64,000 bases of DNA from Sepiola atlantica (taxonomy: Eukaryota; Mollusca; Cephalopoda; Sepiida; Sepiolidae): NCBI GenBank assembly GCA_963556195.1, contig OY744551.1, forward strand, positions 10,228,701 through 10,292,700, given 5' to 3'. The notes below the pieces were generated by a model. The model had not been told where the DNA came from and did no database searches. It saw nothing but the letters and a program-made list of their open reading frames with translations. This document shows positions 34,211 to 48,023 of the stretch, one piece after another; position 1 is the stretch's first letter; each line of letters opens with the position of its first letter. Position numbers and translations under genes: made by a program.

Positions 34211-37200
34211 GTAAGTTTTTCGGTGTTATTTTTTGTTTGTTTTTATTTTTTTAATAATTATGATTATTTTTTTTTTATCAAGAAAGAAATATATTTTTTT
34301 GATTGAAATCTATGACGTCACAAAGGCGAAGACGTAAATAATAGATGATGACGTCATGAATTAGTTCTATTTTTTTTTAAAGTTGACAAAAAGTTACCAT
34401 TCATCCTTTTCAATAAAATACTCGTAAAAACACGATTCTAAATTATGACATGTGTATATTTAATAATATATATAACAAATACTGACCCAACGGGTTACGT
34501 GTGGTCTGAGTGTTATTTTTAAAATGATAAATCCTTCTGGATATATATATATATTTAAAAATCTCCTTTGTTTTAAAAAACTTTTATTTTCTGTTCGTTT
34601 CTATGGTAACAACAAATCGATAAATTTGTACATGGGGACCCTCCGCCCCCCCCCCCCAAATGATATACTACTTTTTAAAAGCGGTTCCGGGTGCTTATGC
34701 AGTTTACGGACCGGGATATTTCTTTAGATAGGATATTCAAGTTAAATTCAATTTTGGTGCTTATTTAGATTAGATCTCACGCTAAAATCGACTTGGCGTC
34801 GGTACTTTCCGGATGTTTCCGTAAACCGCCGGAAAGTACCGACACCAAATCGGTTGACCTACCTGCGTTCAAAAAAGCAAAAACGAGGCTGGATTTACAA
34901 GTGGGGGAAAAAAACGGTACTGATATCGATCGTGACCCAGTTTTCGTGAGGTTCGACTCGGAAGCATTCGGCTGTCCTACGCAAACGCCTGAGTGTTGAC
35001 GAGCCGAATGGTACCAGACGACAATTTTGATACGGTGCTGCGTCCTGTGATTCTAAGTTATATTTTCAAGAAATTTTCTAAAAGAAACAACAACAAAAAA
35101 CAAAACAAGCAAAACGTTACGAAGTTAATAAATATGGGTATATGTTACGACGCTCAGCAGAGGCGCGAACGGGGTCCAAAAAACTAACGAGAACGGGGTT
35201 ATAAAAATAAATATGCAACAAGTGAGTTTAACCTACGTCGAGAAGAGATATTTGTCTACTTACCTATGATATTTGTTTGTATTTTTGCGTACTATAAATG
35301 GGTTTTTATTAGATGTAAAAAAAAATTCTTGTTCATTTTTAACTAGTACTTTTTTCTAGACAAGATGGCGTCTTCTACTCAGTTCCTTACGAGCAAGCGC
35401 CATTTTGTATTTGCAACTTCGTGTTACAAAACTATTGATTTCTAATAAATAGCAGTTGGAACGGTTTAAAAATACAAACAAATATCACAGGACAGTTTTA
35501 AATTAACTTTTATTGACGACAGTTACTTTTATTTGTTGTATATTTGTTTTTTTAGCGTTTTTACTCTGCTGAGTCTCGTAAAAGATGCCCATAAATATTT
35601 TTTGTTATTTTGATACGTTGCTGCGTCCTATAATTTTTAGTTATAGTTGCAAGAAATTTTTTAAACAACAAAACAAATAAAACAAGCAAAACATAGCGAA
35701 ATTACTGTTATCAAATAAATATTTTTAACCCTAAACCCTAACAGAAAAAAAACAACAAAAAAAACAAACAAGCAAAACATTATTATCATAGGACGCAGGA
35801 CCGTATAAAAATGGTCGTCTGGTACAAATCGGCTCGTCAACTCTCGGGCGTTTGTGTAAGACAGCCGAACGCTTCCGAGTCGAACCTCACGAAAACTGGG
35901 TCAGGATCGATATCAGTACCAAAAAACAAATATTAACCAACATTTAAAGCAACAAAAAAAATAGTCAAATAATATATTTAGTCAAATTGTATGAAAGAAA
36001 TATTTAGTTTTTAATGAAGAAATAAAAAATGATAAATTATAGTTTTTAAGGTTTTTTTGTTTTTTTACTAAAAGTTATTTTTGCTTTGTAATCAGGTAAA
36101 AATATCGTCGTTAGGGTTTTTTTGGGTTTTTTTTACTGAAAATTATTTGTGGTTTTGCTAGGGTTAAGGATTAGGATTCAGTATTAAAGTTTTTTTGTTT
36201 TTGTTTTTTCTGAACATATTTTGGTGCTTGTACAGAGAAGCGTCCGTATTAAATTATCAATAACACAAAAAAAAACACAAAAAAAAACAGTATTATATAC
36301 TTACGCAGCAGATTTAAATAAGTATCCTCACCAAAAGGTATGGAAAAAATATTGAGTAGAAATTTAATTAAAAGCAAAATCCAATTTTTTGGAACAGTCA
36401 ATCGACATGTTCAAAGGTTGCCATCTTAAACCAACAGGAGGGAGGTAAGCGCGTTTGTCATAATTAATATAGCGTGCTGCAGATGGAAATGTTAAAAGAA
36501 AAAACCCAACTAAATTTGAAAAATGGATTTTGCTTTTAATTAAAGTTTTACTCAATAATTTTTCCTTCTTTTTGGTGAGGATACTTTTTTTAAATCTGCT
36601 GCGTAAGTATATAATACTGCTTTTTTGTGGTATTGATAATTTAATATGGACGCTTCTCTGTACAAGCACCCATTTTTTTTCTTTTGCAATCAGTTAAAAA
36701 AAAGAAAGGTACTCTTATAGAGAACGACCCATGTTTTCGTGACTTCGCGTTGCCAACGTTCAGGCAGGTTTCGGAAGCGCCCAAGAGTTGACGAAACTAT
36801 TAACCAATCAGGTTGCAGCAAACAGACGATAAGTTTTTGGAAGAAATGAATTTCTACGATTTGCAGCGCGTTGAATCATTGAGTTCTGTCAATAACGGTC
36901 ACTTCTAGCGAAAGACTAAACCGGGGTTATGGTTTCAAACCCTAAACCAGAAAATGTTGAAAAAAAAAAAACAATGGAAAAAAAAATGCTTAAAAACAGT
37001 TTTTTTTATTGTTTGTTATATATAAAAAAAAATCATCTTTTGAAACTTTTCGGTGTACAAAAAAAACACATTTTATTTAAAAACATTTGATTAACAATGG
37101 TTCCTTTGACCCCCTCCCCCCCCCAAAAAAAACACATTTTATTTAAAAACATTTGATTAACAATGGTTCCTTTGACCACCCCCCCCAAAAAAAAACACAT

Positions 37201-38555
37201 TTAATTTAAAAACATTTGATTAACAATGGTTCCTTTGACCCCCCCCCCAAAAAAAAATAAACATTTTATTTAAAAACATTTGATTAACAATGGTTCCTAT
37301 GACCCCCCCCCCCACCAAAAAAAAATAAACATCTAATTAATAACAGTTGTTTAGCTATGGTTTTATCGTGCTTTATTTTTATATATGTAGTTTGCTTTTA
37401 TTTTCTTTGTCTTATGTTTTTTTATTTGCAACTTTTCTTGAATTTATCGTCTGGCAGTATTTTTCCGCTTCCTAAGCGGTAAAGAATATGTAGAATATTG
37501 CATTAAGTCGCCCTTAATCAGACATGTCATTATTCTTTATATTTATGAATTAATTTTTACATATTTTATGTACGTCAAAAATTAATTAATATATATACAC
37601 ATATATATGGGAAATGAAAAAGGAAAAACCAAGAGATATCTTTTTTTATATATATTCATCAACGTTTCGTCTTTATTAGTAAGACTTCCTCAGGGTGATG
37701 ATTTTAAGAAAAATGTGATGCAAGTACATCGAAATATTGGGTTAACATGATGGGTTGGTGAGAAAAAGTAATAGCCGTGGCTACTGAGAGCGTTGGACCA
37801 AGGTCCGGGCTGAGAGAAGTCAGTCAGTGGCAGAGAGTGAAATGAATGTGGATGGCTGTGAGTGAAAAAGGGGAGGGGTGGGAGTGTTAGTTAATTTGTC
37901 TTAGGGTGGGACAGAGGGGAGGGGGTGCTGGTTTTTGTTGTGGTGAGGTGTAGCATGGATTTTGAGGGGCTGGGGAAAGAGGAGGGAAGGGGGGGGGGAG
38001 TCTGTATATTATATACATGTGTAAACACCATAATAGTCACCATACGAACAGCTAAACGTAGATGGGCAAGTCACCTTTCGAGATCTACTGACAACTAGAG
38101 TGACAGAATGGACCCCCGAGACAACGGAAAAGACCAAGAGGAAGGCCAAATTCCTGGTGGAGAGATGACCTCGACAATGTGGCGGAATTGATGATCTTGA
38201 GCCAGAATCGAGCGATGGAGGTGGCCCGGAATTACTTCATCCCCGCAGTAAGAGGGTCCGCCTTTGCCTGGCTTGCAGATGGAAAGGGAAATTAGTTTTG
38301 GCTTACTAGTTTTCTAGTGAGGATTGAACTCGCAACCTCGAAGTTGCTGGTTGCTGCACAATAATAATCGTGACAAATAGTGAGCCAACGGATTGAATTA
38401 ACTGAGGGAAAATCTGCTAAGAAAAAGAGAAGAAAATCAGAAGAGAGTTGTGAGTGTCGAGTGAGATTCTGCGGTGAGCCGAATTATTTTCGTTCATTGG
38501 ATCTCGAAGTTACATAGAGGGTGTTTGTGCTTTTACAGGAATTGAACCGAACTGC

Positions 38556-38586
<31 letters not shown>

Positions 38587-40911
38587 CGTTTAATGTTTGG
38601 AGTCTAGTCATAGACTTCTGAATTCCCATTTTCAGACAGCTAACTGAATCCTATGTGACCATGCCTAGCTAGGGATAAAGTAAGGTGGAAAAAAAACCCA
38701 AGGAGAGGATCCTCCTCAAAGTGCGATCAAAAACATTGATGATGATGGTGGTGATGATGGTGATGATGATTATTATTATTATTATTATTATTGCTGCTGC
38801 TGCGTCGTTTGCTCCCCTACCCCTAACTCTTATCCAGGAAGTATTTAAATATTAAAAACAAATGTTTTTTACTTTCACTTATTTTTTTTTTTTGTCTGAG
38901 CAGGTTGTACCAATATCGAAAAAAAAAAGAAGCCCACCTGTATTTGAACGATTGTTCGTTTAATCATGAAGCGTCCAGGTGTTTCATGGAGATGAAAAGC
39001 GTAAACAGGTGTCGAATAATGCAATTATTGTTCTACGATTTACCGTCATAGAATAAGTCGAACAACAAAAAATATTTTCGACCTCTACCTGAATAAATAT
39101 TGATCGCCAATCAATAGTTTAACTCAATACACATTAAATGACTATTTAGATAAATATGCATATAATCGCCGTTGTTGTCGTCGTCGGTTTAACGTGTGTC
39201 TTACATGCCGGCATGCGTTGGACGGCTTTTAGAAATGGATTTTTAAGCTAACCTATCTCTGGCCAGGTCTTTATTTATTATCCTTCTTTCTGTCAAGTCC
39301 ATTCTTACCACTTTCTACCATGTTTTCGGGTCCTTGCAGACGGATAAAGTACTGAGTAAAATTTAGTTCCAGGTGCAGTCTTCTGAAGGTTGGAGGTTCA
39401 ATCCTCAGTGCGGGCGATACTAGGAATTGTGAATTATTGAAAATTTTTACCCGGTCACGGTTGACAGAACGAGAATATGCTACCCCCATGGATTAAATAA
39501 TGGGTTCCATTCGAAATTCTGTGCAGATTCCCGAGTTCGGCAGAAAGATTCACCTGGAAAAGGTCGGAGGTTACATCGGCCGAAACGTTGTGAGAATAAC
39601 ACTCAAGATGAGTACAGTAGTCTGAATAATCCAAATTATGTAAATTGGCTAGTTCACGTTTATATATGTAAATGAATAGGCATGACGATATGTGTGTATT
39701 AGCGTGTCTGTTTTGTTAGTGAGAGAGTGTGTGCGTCTATGAACTTGTGTATATGTGGCATAACTTCGGGAATACTGCATACAATATGGAGAAGTAAGAC
39801 TCAGATAAAACTTTGGCCCATCCTTACATTGTCAGGTGGAAGTATGCAATGTCAAAGCTGACTTATCATTGTCAGGTGGAAGTATGCAATGTCACAGCTG
39901 ACTTATGCTCTTGTTTTTTGTAGGGTGTCTATTTACTTCTGTAAGTGTCGGAAAGCTCCCCCAAAGAGGAAAGTTCCTCGGCTCCGTTTGTGGAAAGGGA
40001 GTCAGGTACAATTCAATTTTTTGTGGTACTTGTAAGAATTGATTACACACAAGAAGTTCAGTGGAAGTACTGGTAGGTTGAGAGAGGATAACCAGTTTGT
40101 GTGCAAGACATATAAGACAAGGTAGATGGATGAGAACTCAGATGTGGAGAAAGAATATCTGAATTAAGAATTAGGAGTCGATGGAGTAAGTTTAGGGAAC
40201 TTCTGTCATTACTATTATGATGTTGACTAGACCTCTTTTGGGAAAAGGTCGGGTAACATATAATCGAATATATCGAGTCGTACACAGTTCAAACGGTGAC
40301 TTGGATAACATCTCGCTCCCTCGTGACGAGAGTTACCTCTTTTTTATTCCCTTGGAGCATCTCATTCTCCAACCTCAGGAAGGGGTACTAGCTTACTCCA
40401 CATCAATTACTAAGCAGCAGAGTGTTACAACTGTCGACCAAGGGAAGAGTCTTATCAGGCATGTGTACGCAGTGTGATGATGTATGGAAGTGAAACCCGG
40501 CCTGTTAGGGTTGCGGACATGTGTTGCATGGAGAGAAATGATATGAGAATGATACGATGGATGTGTAATGTGGGTCTTAAAAAGAGGCTTAGATCTGATG
40601 ACCTCAGAGGAAGTTTAAGTCTGGACAGCATAGCGAGATGTGTGCAGAACAGGAGATTTCAATGGTTTATTGCAAGAATGGATGAGAGTTCTTGGTTTAG
40701 TAGATGTAGAACAGTTGAGATAGCAGGGTCAGTTGGCCAAGGAAAACATTGGAGGAAATGATAAGGATAGATTTAAGAGAATGAGGGATGAATAAAAACC
40801 TGGTCAGAGATAGGTTAGTTTGGAAGTCAATTTCTAAAAGCCGTCCAACATATGCCAGCATGTAAAAGGGCCATTAAATCGATGATGATGGTGATGATGG
40901 TGGTGGTGGTA

Positions 40912-40953
<42 letters not shown>

Positions 40954-43794
40954 GTTGCATACCCTTTAATTTCTCGTACCTTTTCTTCCTCGTTGTGTGA
41001 AAGGGTGTCGTCTCGATGTCGTCTAGTGGTTAAGTCCTTTCTTCGCTTCTGTACTGCTGTGAACACCGCCGTCCGCTGTGTCTACAACAAAACCTTCACA
41101 ACACGATTTAGGAGGCAAACAATCTTTTAAATTTTGATTAATTTTATTCAGGCGTCAGTTTACTGTCGCTCTTGGAGATGTTTCACTAACATTGAGGGAG
41201 AGATCAATTTACTACTTTTTCGTAGTTAATTCCTAGCTTAAGTCCTTAGCCATTCGAGGAGGAGGGGGAAGAAGGAATCTCATACCTGTATTCTCTTAGG
41301 GAATTTAATTCCCCTAATCATTTGAAGACTACATAGAGAAATACATCTGTTTGGCTTGCTTCCAAAAACCAGACTCGGATATGTAACGTGATGATGATGA
41401 TGATGATGATGATTTATTGATTTATTTAATGTTTGTTTTCCATTTTATTCATGTTCAGCTGGACAAGACAACACGAGTATTTGGAGAAACTCAATATTCA
41501 AGCCATTTTAAATGTATCGGCCGATGAAGACGAATTTGTCAAATCGTTTCTTGTGTCCCATGCAAAGGTAAGTTTCAGTGGAAATAGAAAAAAAATGAGT
41601 GCTTATTTACAACCTCCCCCCATGAAAATAGAATCTTATTATTTCTTAAATAGTCCAATCGCTTTCTTTGTCGACAGACAGCTGTCTGTCTCTCTGATAC
41701 ATAAGTAGTTGGCTCAATTGATAGTGACGTCTCGTTGTAAAGGTGGTCGTAGTGGTGATGTGGCAGCTAAACTTTCTGTGTCTTCCATTCTTATTTTAGC
41801 TGCAATAATGTAACAAAGAAAGAGGTGGCTCAATTGATAGTGATGTCTCGTTGTAAAGGTGATCGGAGTGGTGATGTGGCAGCTGAACTTTCTGTGTCTT
41901 TTGTTCTCATTGTAGCTGCAATAATGTAACAAAAGAAGAGTTAGCTCAATTGATAGTGACGTCTCGTTTTAAAGGTTGTTGTAGTGGTGATGTGGCAGCT
42001 GAACTTTCTGTGTCTTTTGTTCTTGTAGCTGAAATAATGTAACAAAAGAAGAGTTGGCTCCATGGATAGTGACGTCTCGTTTTAAAGGTGGTTGTAGTGG
42101 TGATGTGACAGCTGAACTTTCTGTGTCTTCTGTTCTCTTTGTAACTGCAATAATGTAACGATGAAAAAAACACTAATAACATCTTTGATGTGTTATCCCT
42201 TTTACATGAGTTTTCTGTCGGCTGCTTTCCGGAAGGAGAAACGAAGACAAAGCTAAAAAAAAAAAAAGTGCTTGACCAAAATCATCTCACAGGCCAAAGA
42301 GGAAGATCTTTTTTATTCATGATGTTTCATTTTAGACTTCGTGTGCATGACGTCATATAGTAAAACTAATTTTTTTTTTTACTTCTAAAGGAATTTTCCA
42401 TTTTTTCTGCTTAATCTAACCTTACGTGGAAAATACCGTTTTTAACACAATTTTTACATACTCTCGTCTAAACACTGCTACACTAAAACAGTAATTGAGA
42501 CGCTAAAAAATCGATGTGGCAGTCGATCCATTGCGAGGAAAGTATAAGGTTTAGTGTGTCTTCAACGTATGCTCATGCGATGCTGTTATGACTTCTTCCC
42601 GTATCCAAATTTATCATGATGAATTCAATAGAAGAGAAAATGGCTGGATTTGCCTCTAGAATTGTTTGATGTTGTTAATAGACGAAATTAGAGAGAGTAA
42701 GGGAGTACATGAGAGAGAGGGAGAGAAAGTACGAGAGAGAGAGGGAGAACAAGAGATGGAATGAGAGGGGGAGAACAGGAGATGGAATGAGAGAGGGAGA
42801 ACAAGAGATGGAATGAGAGAGGGAGAACAAGAGATGGAATGAGAGAGGGAGAACAAGAGATGGAATGAGAGAGAGAGAAAGAGAACAAGAGATGGAATGA
42901 GAGAGAGAGAAAGAGAACAAGAGATGGAATGAGAGAGAAAGAGAACAAGAGATGGAATGAGAGAGCGAGGGAGAACAAGAGATGGAATGAGAGAGAGAGA
43001 AAGAAAGAGCGAGGGAGAACAAAAGATGGAATGAGAGAGAGAGGTAAAGAAAGTACAAGAGAGAGAATGGTTTCCTTGAGATAGGCTGATCTTTTATTGT
43101 TGCTAAAAAGGTCGTATGAGCCCATTCAAATAATCAGCAACTCACGAAATGAAATACAAATCGTGAGTCGCTGATGATTTGAATGGGCTCTAACGGCCTT
43201 TTTTAGCAACAATAAAAGGTCAGCCTATCTCAAGGAAACCATGGTACATCTCTGAAGTCTGTCGTGTATAGTTTTTAAATAAATAATTTGTGTGTGTATA
43301 TATATATATATAACACAACCCTACAACTATATGTATTTCTCATAATTTATAGACTTTCTCGTCTTTTGTCATTTTTTGCATTTTTTCGTTCGCTCTTGAC
43401 AAAGCCCATATAACATTTGGGCGAAACCTTGAGCTTTTTAGGTCTTCCGCTTATTCCATTTTAATTTCATAGGCTGGGCACTCTCGAGTAACTTTAATAA
43501 CAAGCAGTGCAAATAGCTATATGCACGATCCGAACGCCGTTCGTAGATCACTCTATACTGCTTGGTATCTAGCCACCGACTCGCTATTTACATTTAAAAT
43601 TCCTCTCCATTTACTAACTAATTGGCTATGGCCGATGGATAAGACCCTCGACTACGAATCAGTGGCGATTTGTGATCGGGTTCGCGCCCAACGACTGTTG
43701 AGAATTAGTTCCTACACTGAAGATTGCGTTAGCATGAAACATCGATGTCTGTAAGTATTAAAATAATTAATAAATATTTATTTATAAATATTAT

Positions 43795-43844
<50 letters not shown>

Positions 43845-44354
43845 TATTAATAGTCAAATGTAATAAAACCTATAAAACAGAAGATTGGACTAGTCCATTT
43901 TAAAGAATAGGGAATAGCACTACAGGTATTAATACAATTTAACCCATAGCTTGAGATAAAGAGAGAGAGTGAAAGGTTTAGGGTTATAGCTAACAGAAAG
44001 ATACTAATTTGGGATTTTGTCTTTATATTTTTTTAAATTAACTAATTTGGGTAGGATATTTTCTATTTGTAGATTCAAAATAAGCCACGTTGCTAAGTTC
44101 TCTCCCCTAAATTAGGAGATCCGAATCTCATTACTCATTAAATAAAGAAAAAAATATATGGCATATTTCTTTCGCATTTAAAGTGTAATCATTACGACGG
44201 CCAAATTGGTAGGAAGCCGAGGTTCATAATACACTGATCCAGGGTTCAAATTGTTTGGTTACTTAATTTCCATACTGACGAGCATAAAAACGTGAAACAT
44301 ATGCATGTCTATGGATATAAAAAGTAATTCATAATTATTTATTAAATTAAATAA

Positions 44355-44417
<63 letters not shown>

Positions 44418-45738
44418 CAAAAGCAAGGAAATTCCCAAATTGTTACACTTTTATTGTCATTAAGGGTATGACTACATATCAACCAAACCATTTCATTATC
44501 ACATCACTACAGTATAAATCTCTATGCATGAGTGGATGAAGTGTGTGAGGTGTGCTGAAGAAAAATTCCTACCAGTAAAATACATAGCCCTGTTGTGCTT
44601 GCATACCCTTAATGACAATAAAAGTGTAAAACTTTGGGAATTTCCTTGCTTTTGTACATTTAGTGTATATGAATTTTCATCTTTACCCTATTAAGGGCAT
44701 ATGATTTCAGTATACTGGCATTTTTCATGGAATGCCACTACTTTTGTAAAGGCTATGCCTTAATACAATGGGCATTTTTAAGGTTTTTTGGAATTTTCTG
44801 GAAAACTCAGGTATATGGTAAATTGAAATTAAAATGCCATCAACTAGACCCTAGAACCTCTATCTCTGCCAAAAATCAACTGAATCCATCAAATAGTTGA
44901 TGAGATACAGGGTGGCACACACGTATGTACACACGGATAACACAAAATCATGCCTGACCTTTCTGGATCTCTGGGTTGCCTTGACTAATGATGCTGAAAT
45001 TCTACACACTTATAGAACCTATAAAATAAAAATGTTGTGCAAAGTTTTAACTGATTTGGTTTATTGGTTTTTGTGTTATGATTGATCAAAGAAATGAGAT
45101 TTCCAGCATAGGCCGTTTTTGAAGTCTATTAAGGGATAGAGCGCTACGTCACTTGCTTTATATGCATCATTCCTTCACTTATAGAAGTTGAATGCCTGTG
45201 CGTTTCGCCGCCTTTAAATGTGTTAAAAATTATCATTGTTTATAAGCTGTTCAGAACTGGCCTATCGGTTAGCAACGTTGGATTGGGGTTGAAAAATACT
45301 TGTAAATCCAGGGTTTCGAATCATGTGACCGGTCGTGAATAGTCGTACTTCTATGCTGATGAGTCTTGATTGAAAAGAGACGAAACGTATACGTCCATAG
45401 ATAAAATAAACAATAACAAATATTTATATTTGAAGCTCTTCGTTAAAAAGTAGAGCACTGTAAATGGTAGTAATAACACAGCGTGACGTCACTTGCTTTA
45501 TATGCATCATTCCTTCACTTATAGATGTTGAATGCCTGTATGTCTCGCCGCCTCTAAAAGTGTTAAAATTATCATTGTTTATAAGCTGTTCAGAACTGGC
45601 CTATCGGTTAGCGACGTTGGATTGGGGTTGAAAAATACTTGTAAATCCAGGGTTTAGAATCGTGTGACCGGTGGTGAATAGTCGTACTTCTATGCTGAAA
45701 AGAGACGAAATGTATACGTCCATAGATAAATAAACAAT

Positions 45739-45804
<66 letters not shown>

Positions 45805-47520
45805 GATTTTTTCTGTACTTGTCAAAGATTGACATAACTTATATTTTCCACATTTCTTTTTTCAGCTTCCTGTACTTATAACCGATTTGTTATCAACTGA
45901 AATCTGGAAGAAAAAAATCTTCACTGAACTTCTCGATATGAAATTTGAACCCAAAACGACTTTCCCTCTTTATATAGTCGTAAGTATTTTTTTACCTTTT
46001 TTTTTAATTCCAACATTAATTTTTCTTTTCTTTTTCTATCCATTTTCATTCTTGTTGCTGTTCTTCTTCTTCTTCTTCTTCTTCTTCTTCTTCTTCTTCT
46101 TTTTCTTCTTCTTTTTCTTCTCCTTCTTTTTCTTCTCCTTCTTTTTCTTTTTCTTTTTTTTCTTTTTCTTTTTCTTCTTTTTCTTTTTCTTTTTCTTCTT
46201 TTTCTTTTTCTTTTTCTTCTTTTTCTTTCTTTTCTTTTTCTTTCTCTTCTTCTTCTTCTTCTTCTTCTTCTTCTTCTTCTTCTTCTTCTTCTTCTTCTTC
46301 TTCTTCTTCTTCTTCTTCCGGTTTTGGTATTTAAGATGTTGTGAGTGTCCTGGACTCCAAGGTCGGCAACACCAGGCAACATCTCATGCCTGCTTCTACT
46401 GCCGTCCAATCCAAAGGGTTGACATCAGTCGGGTTGCATGTTGTCATATTGCTTTTTACGCACTCAAGCCAGAACTTTCTCGGTCTATGCTCCTTAGTGT
46501 ACGGGATATCCAGATTCATCATAGAGGTGGTACACCTCAGATGGCATATCTAAGGCATCTGCAATCTGACCAATACTAAGTTTCTAAAGAAGCCAGATTA
46601 ATCGGATCCTTTTTTCCCGTTTGAACTCCCGGAATTTCGAACCACAGAGGTAGATTGTTCTCATTCCAATTTTGAATTATTCGATTTATTCGGACTACTA
46701 TTCTCATCTTGGTTGTTCTTTTCAATACCTTTCGGCCAATGTAAGCTTCGACATTCTTCAGAAATCAATATGGAATTTCGAACGACAGAGGTAGATTGTT
46801 CTCATTCCATTAACCATGACGGTTAGAATTGTGAAGCAATCCCCCGCCCCCCCCCCCCCTGGGGATTAAATGAAAGGGTTCTGTTCGAAATTCCATATAG
46901 ATTCCCGAGTTCAACATAAAGATTCTTGAGTTAAAAAAGATGCACCTGAAGAAGGTCGGAGATTACATCGGCCGAAACGTTGTGAAAATAACATTCAAGA
47001 TAAGAATAGTAATCAGAATAATTCAGATAATACAAATTATCAATCCTCATCCCCCAAATTCCGAAACAATCTTTGTCAAAGCCGTGTACGCATACGAGGA
47101 TGTCTGGTAATTTCTGTCCTATAGCAGAGTGATTTAAAGTTGCTTGATCTTCTTCTAACCTGACAATTAGCATCTTCTCCTTCTTCATCCGGTTTTGGTA
47201 TTTAAGATGCTGCGAGTGTCCCAGACTCCAGGGTGGGCTCTCCCACTAATCTTAAAAGATATATATATATATATATATATATATTGGAAATGAAAAAGGA
47301 AAAACCAAGAAATATTTTTTATATATTCATCAACGTTTCGTCTTTATTGTAAGACATCCTCAGGATGATAATTCTAAGAAAAATGTCATGCAAGTACATT
47401 GAAATATTAGGTTGACATGATGGGTTGATATGGAAAAGTAGTAGCCGTGGCTACTAAGAGCGCTGGACCAAGGGTCGGGCTGAGAGAAGTCTGTGTCTGT
47501 AGGTAAAAATATTGTGTGTG

Positions 47521-47558
<38 letters not shown>

Positions 47559-47989
47559 ATAGAGGCAAAATGCCTTCACAAGAAACCATGTGTTAGATGC
47601 AGATATTTTTTATTAAATCAAAATCAAAATTTTTTTTTCTTCATCTTAACTTTTTTTAATCTAATATTTCGCTTGATATAACATGTATATATATATATGT
47701 GATTATTTTTATCTACACAGACATGTACACTGGCATGTCGATGTTATCGATCAACAGATATTATAAACTGAGATCTCATCAGGGAGAGTTAGAATCCGAT
47801 TTTAACCTTAGCTCATATTTGGAAAAATAGCTGTTGATCGATAACATCGACATGCCAGTGTCGCAGATTTTGTACATGTCTGTGTAAATAAAAATAATCA
47901 TATACAAAAGCTCTATTTGATATTGAGCACTTTTTATAAACCCGGTTGAAATTCTTTGGATTACTACCCTGTCGATGTTTTACCTGGAT

Positions 47990-48023
<34 letters not shown>

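Noticed and set aside
34793..34999. 68-codon frame upstream of and within the TIR element
   Set aside because: It spans the boundary of the TIR element at 34916 and a hairpin; the second TIR copy at 5182 does not preserve the frame.
45887..46579. 230-codon frame with a long Phe tract
   Set aside because: It starts inside ZMYND10 exon 3 and reads through the donor into the CTT repeat; the exon ends at the GTAAGT at 45980.
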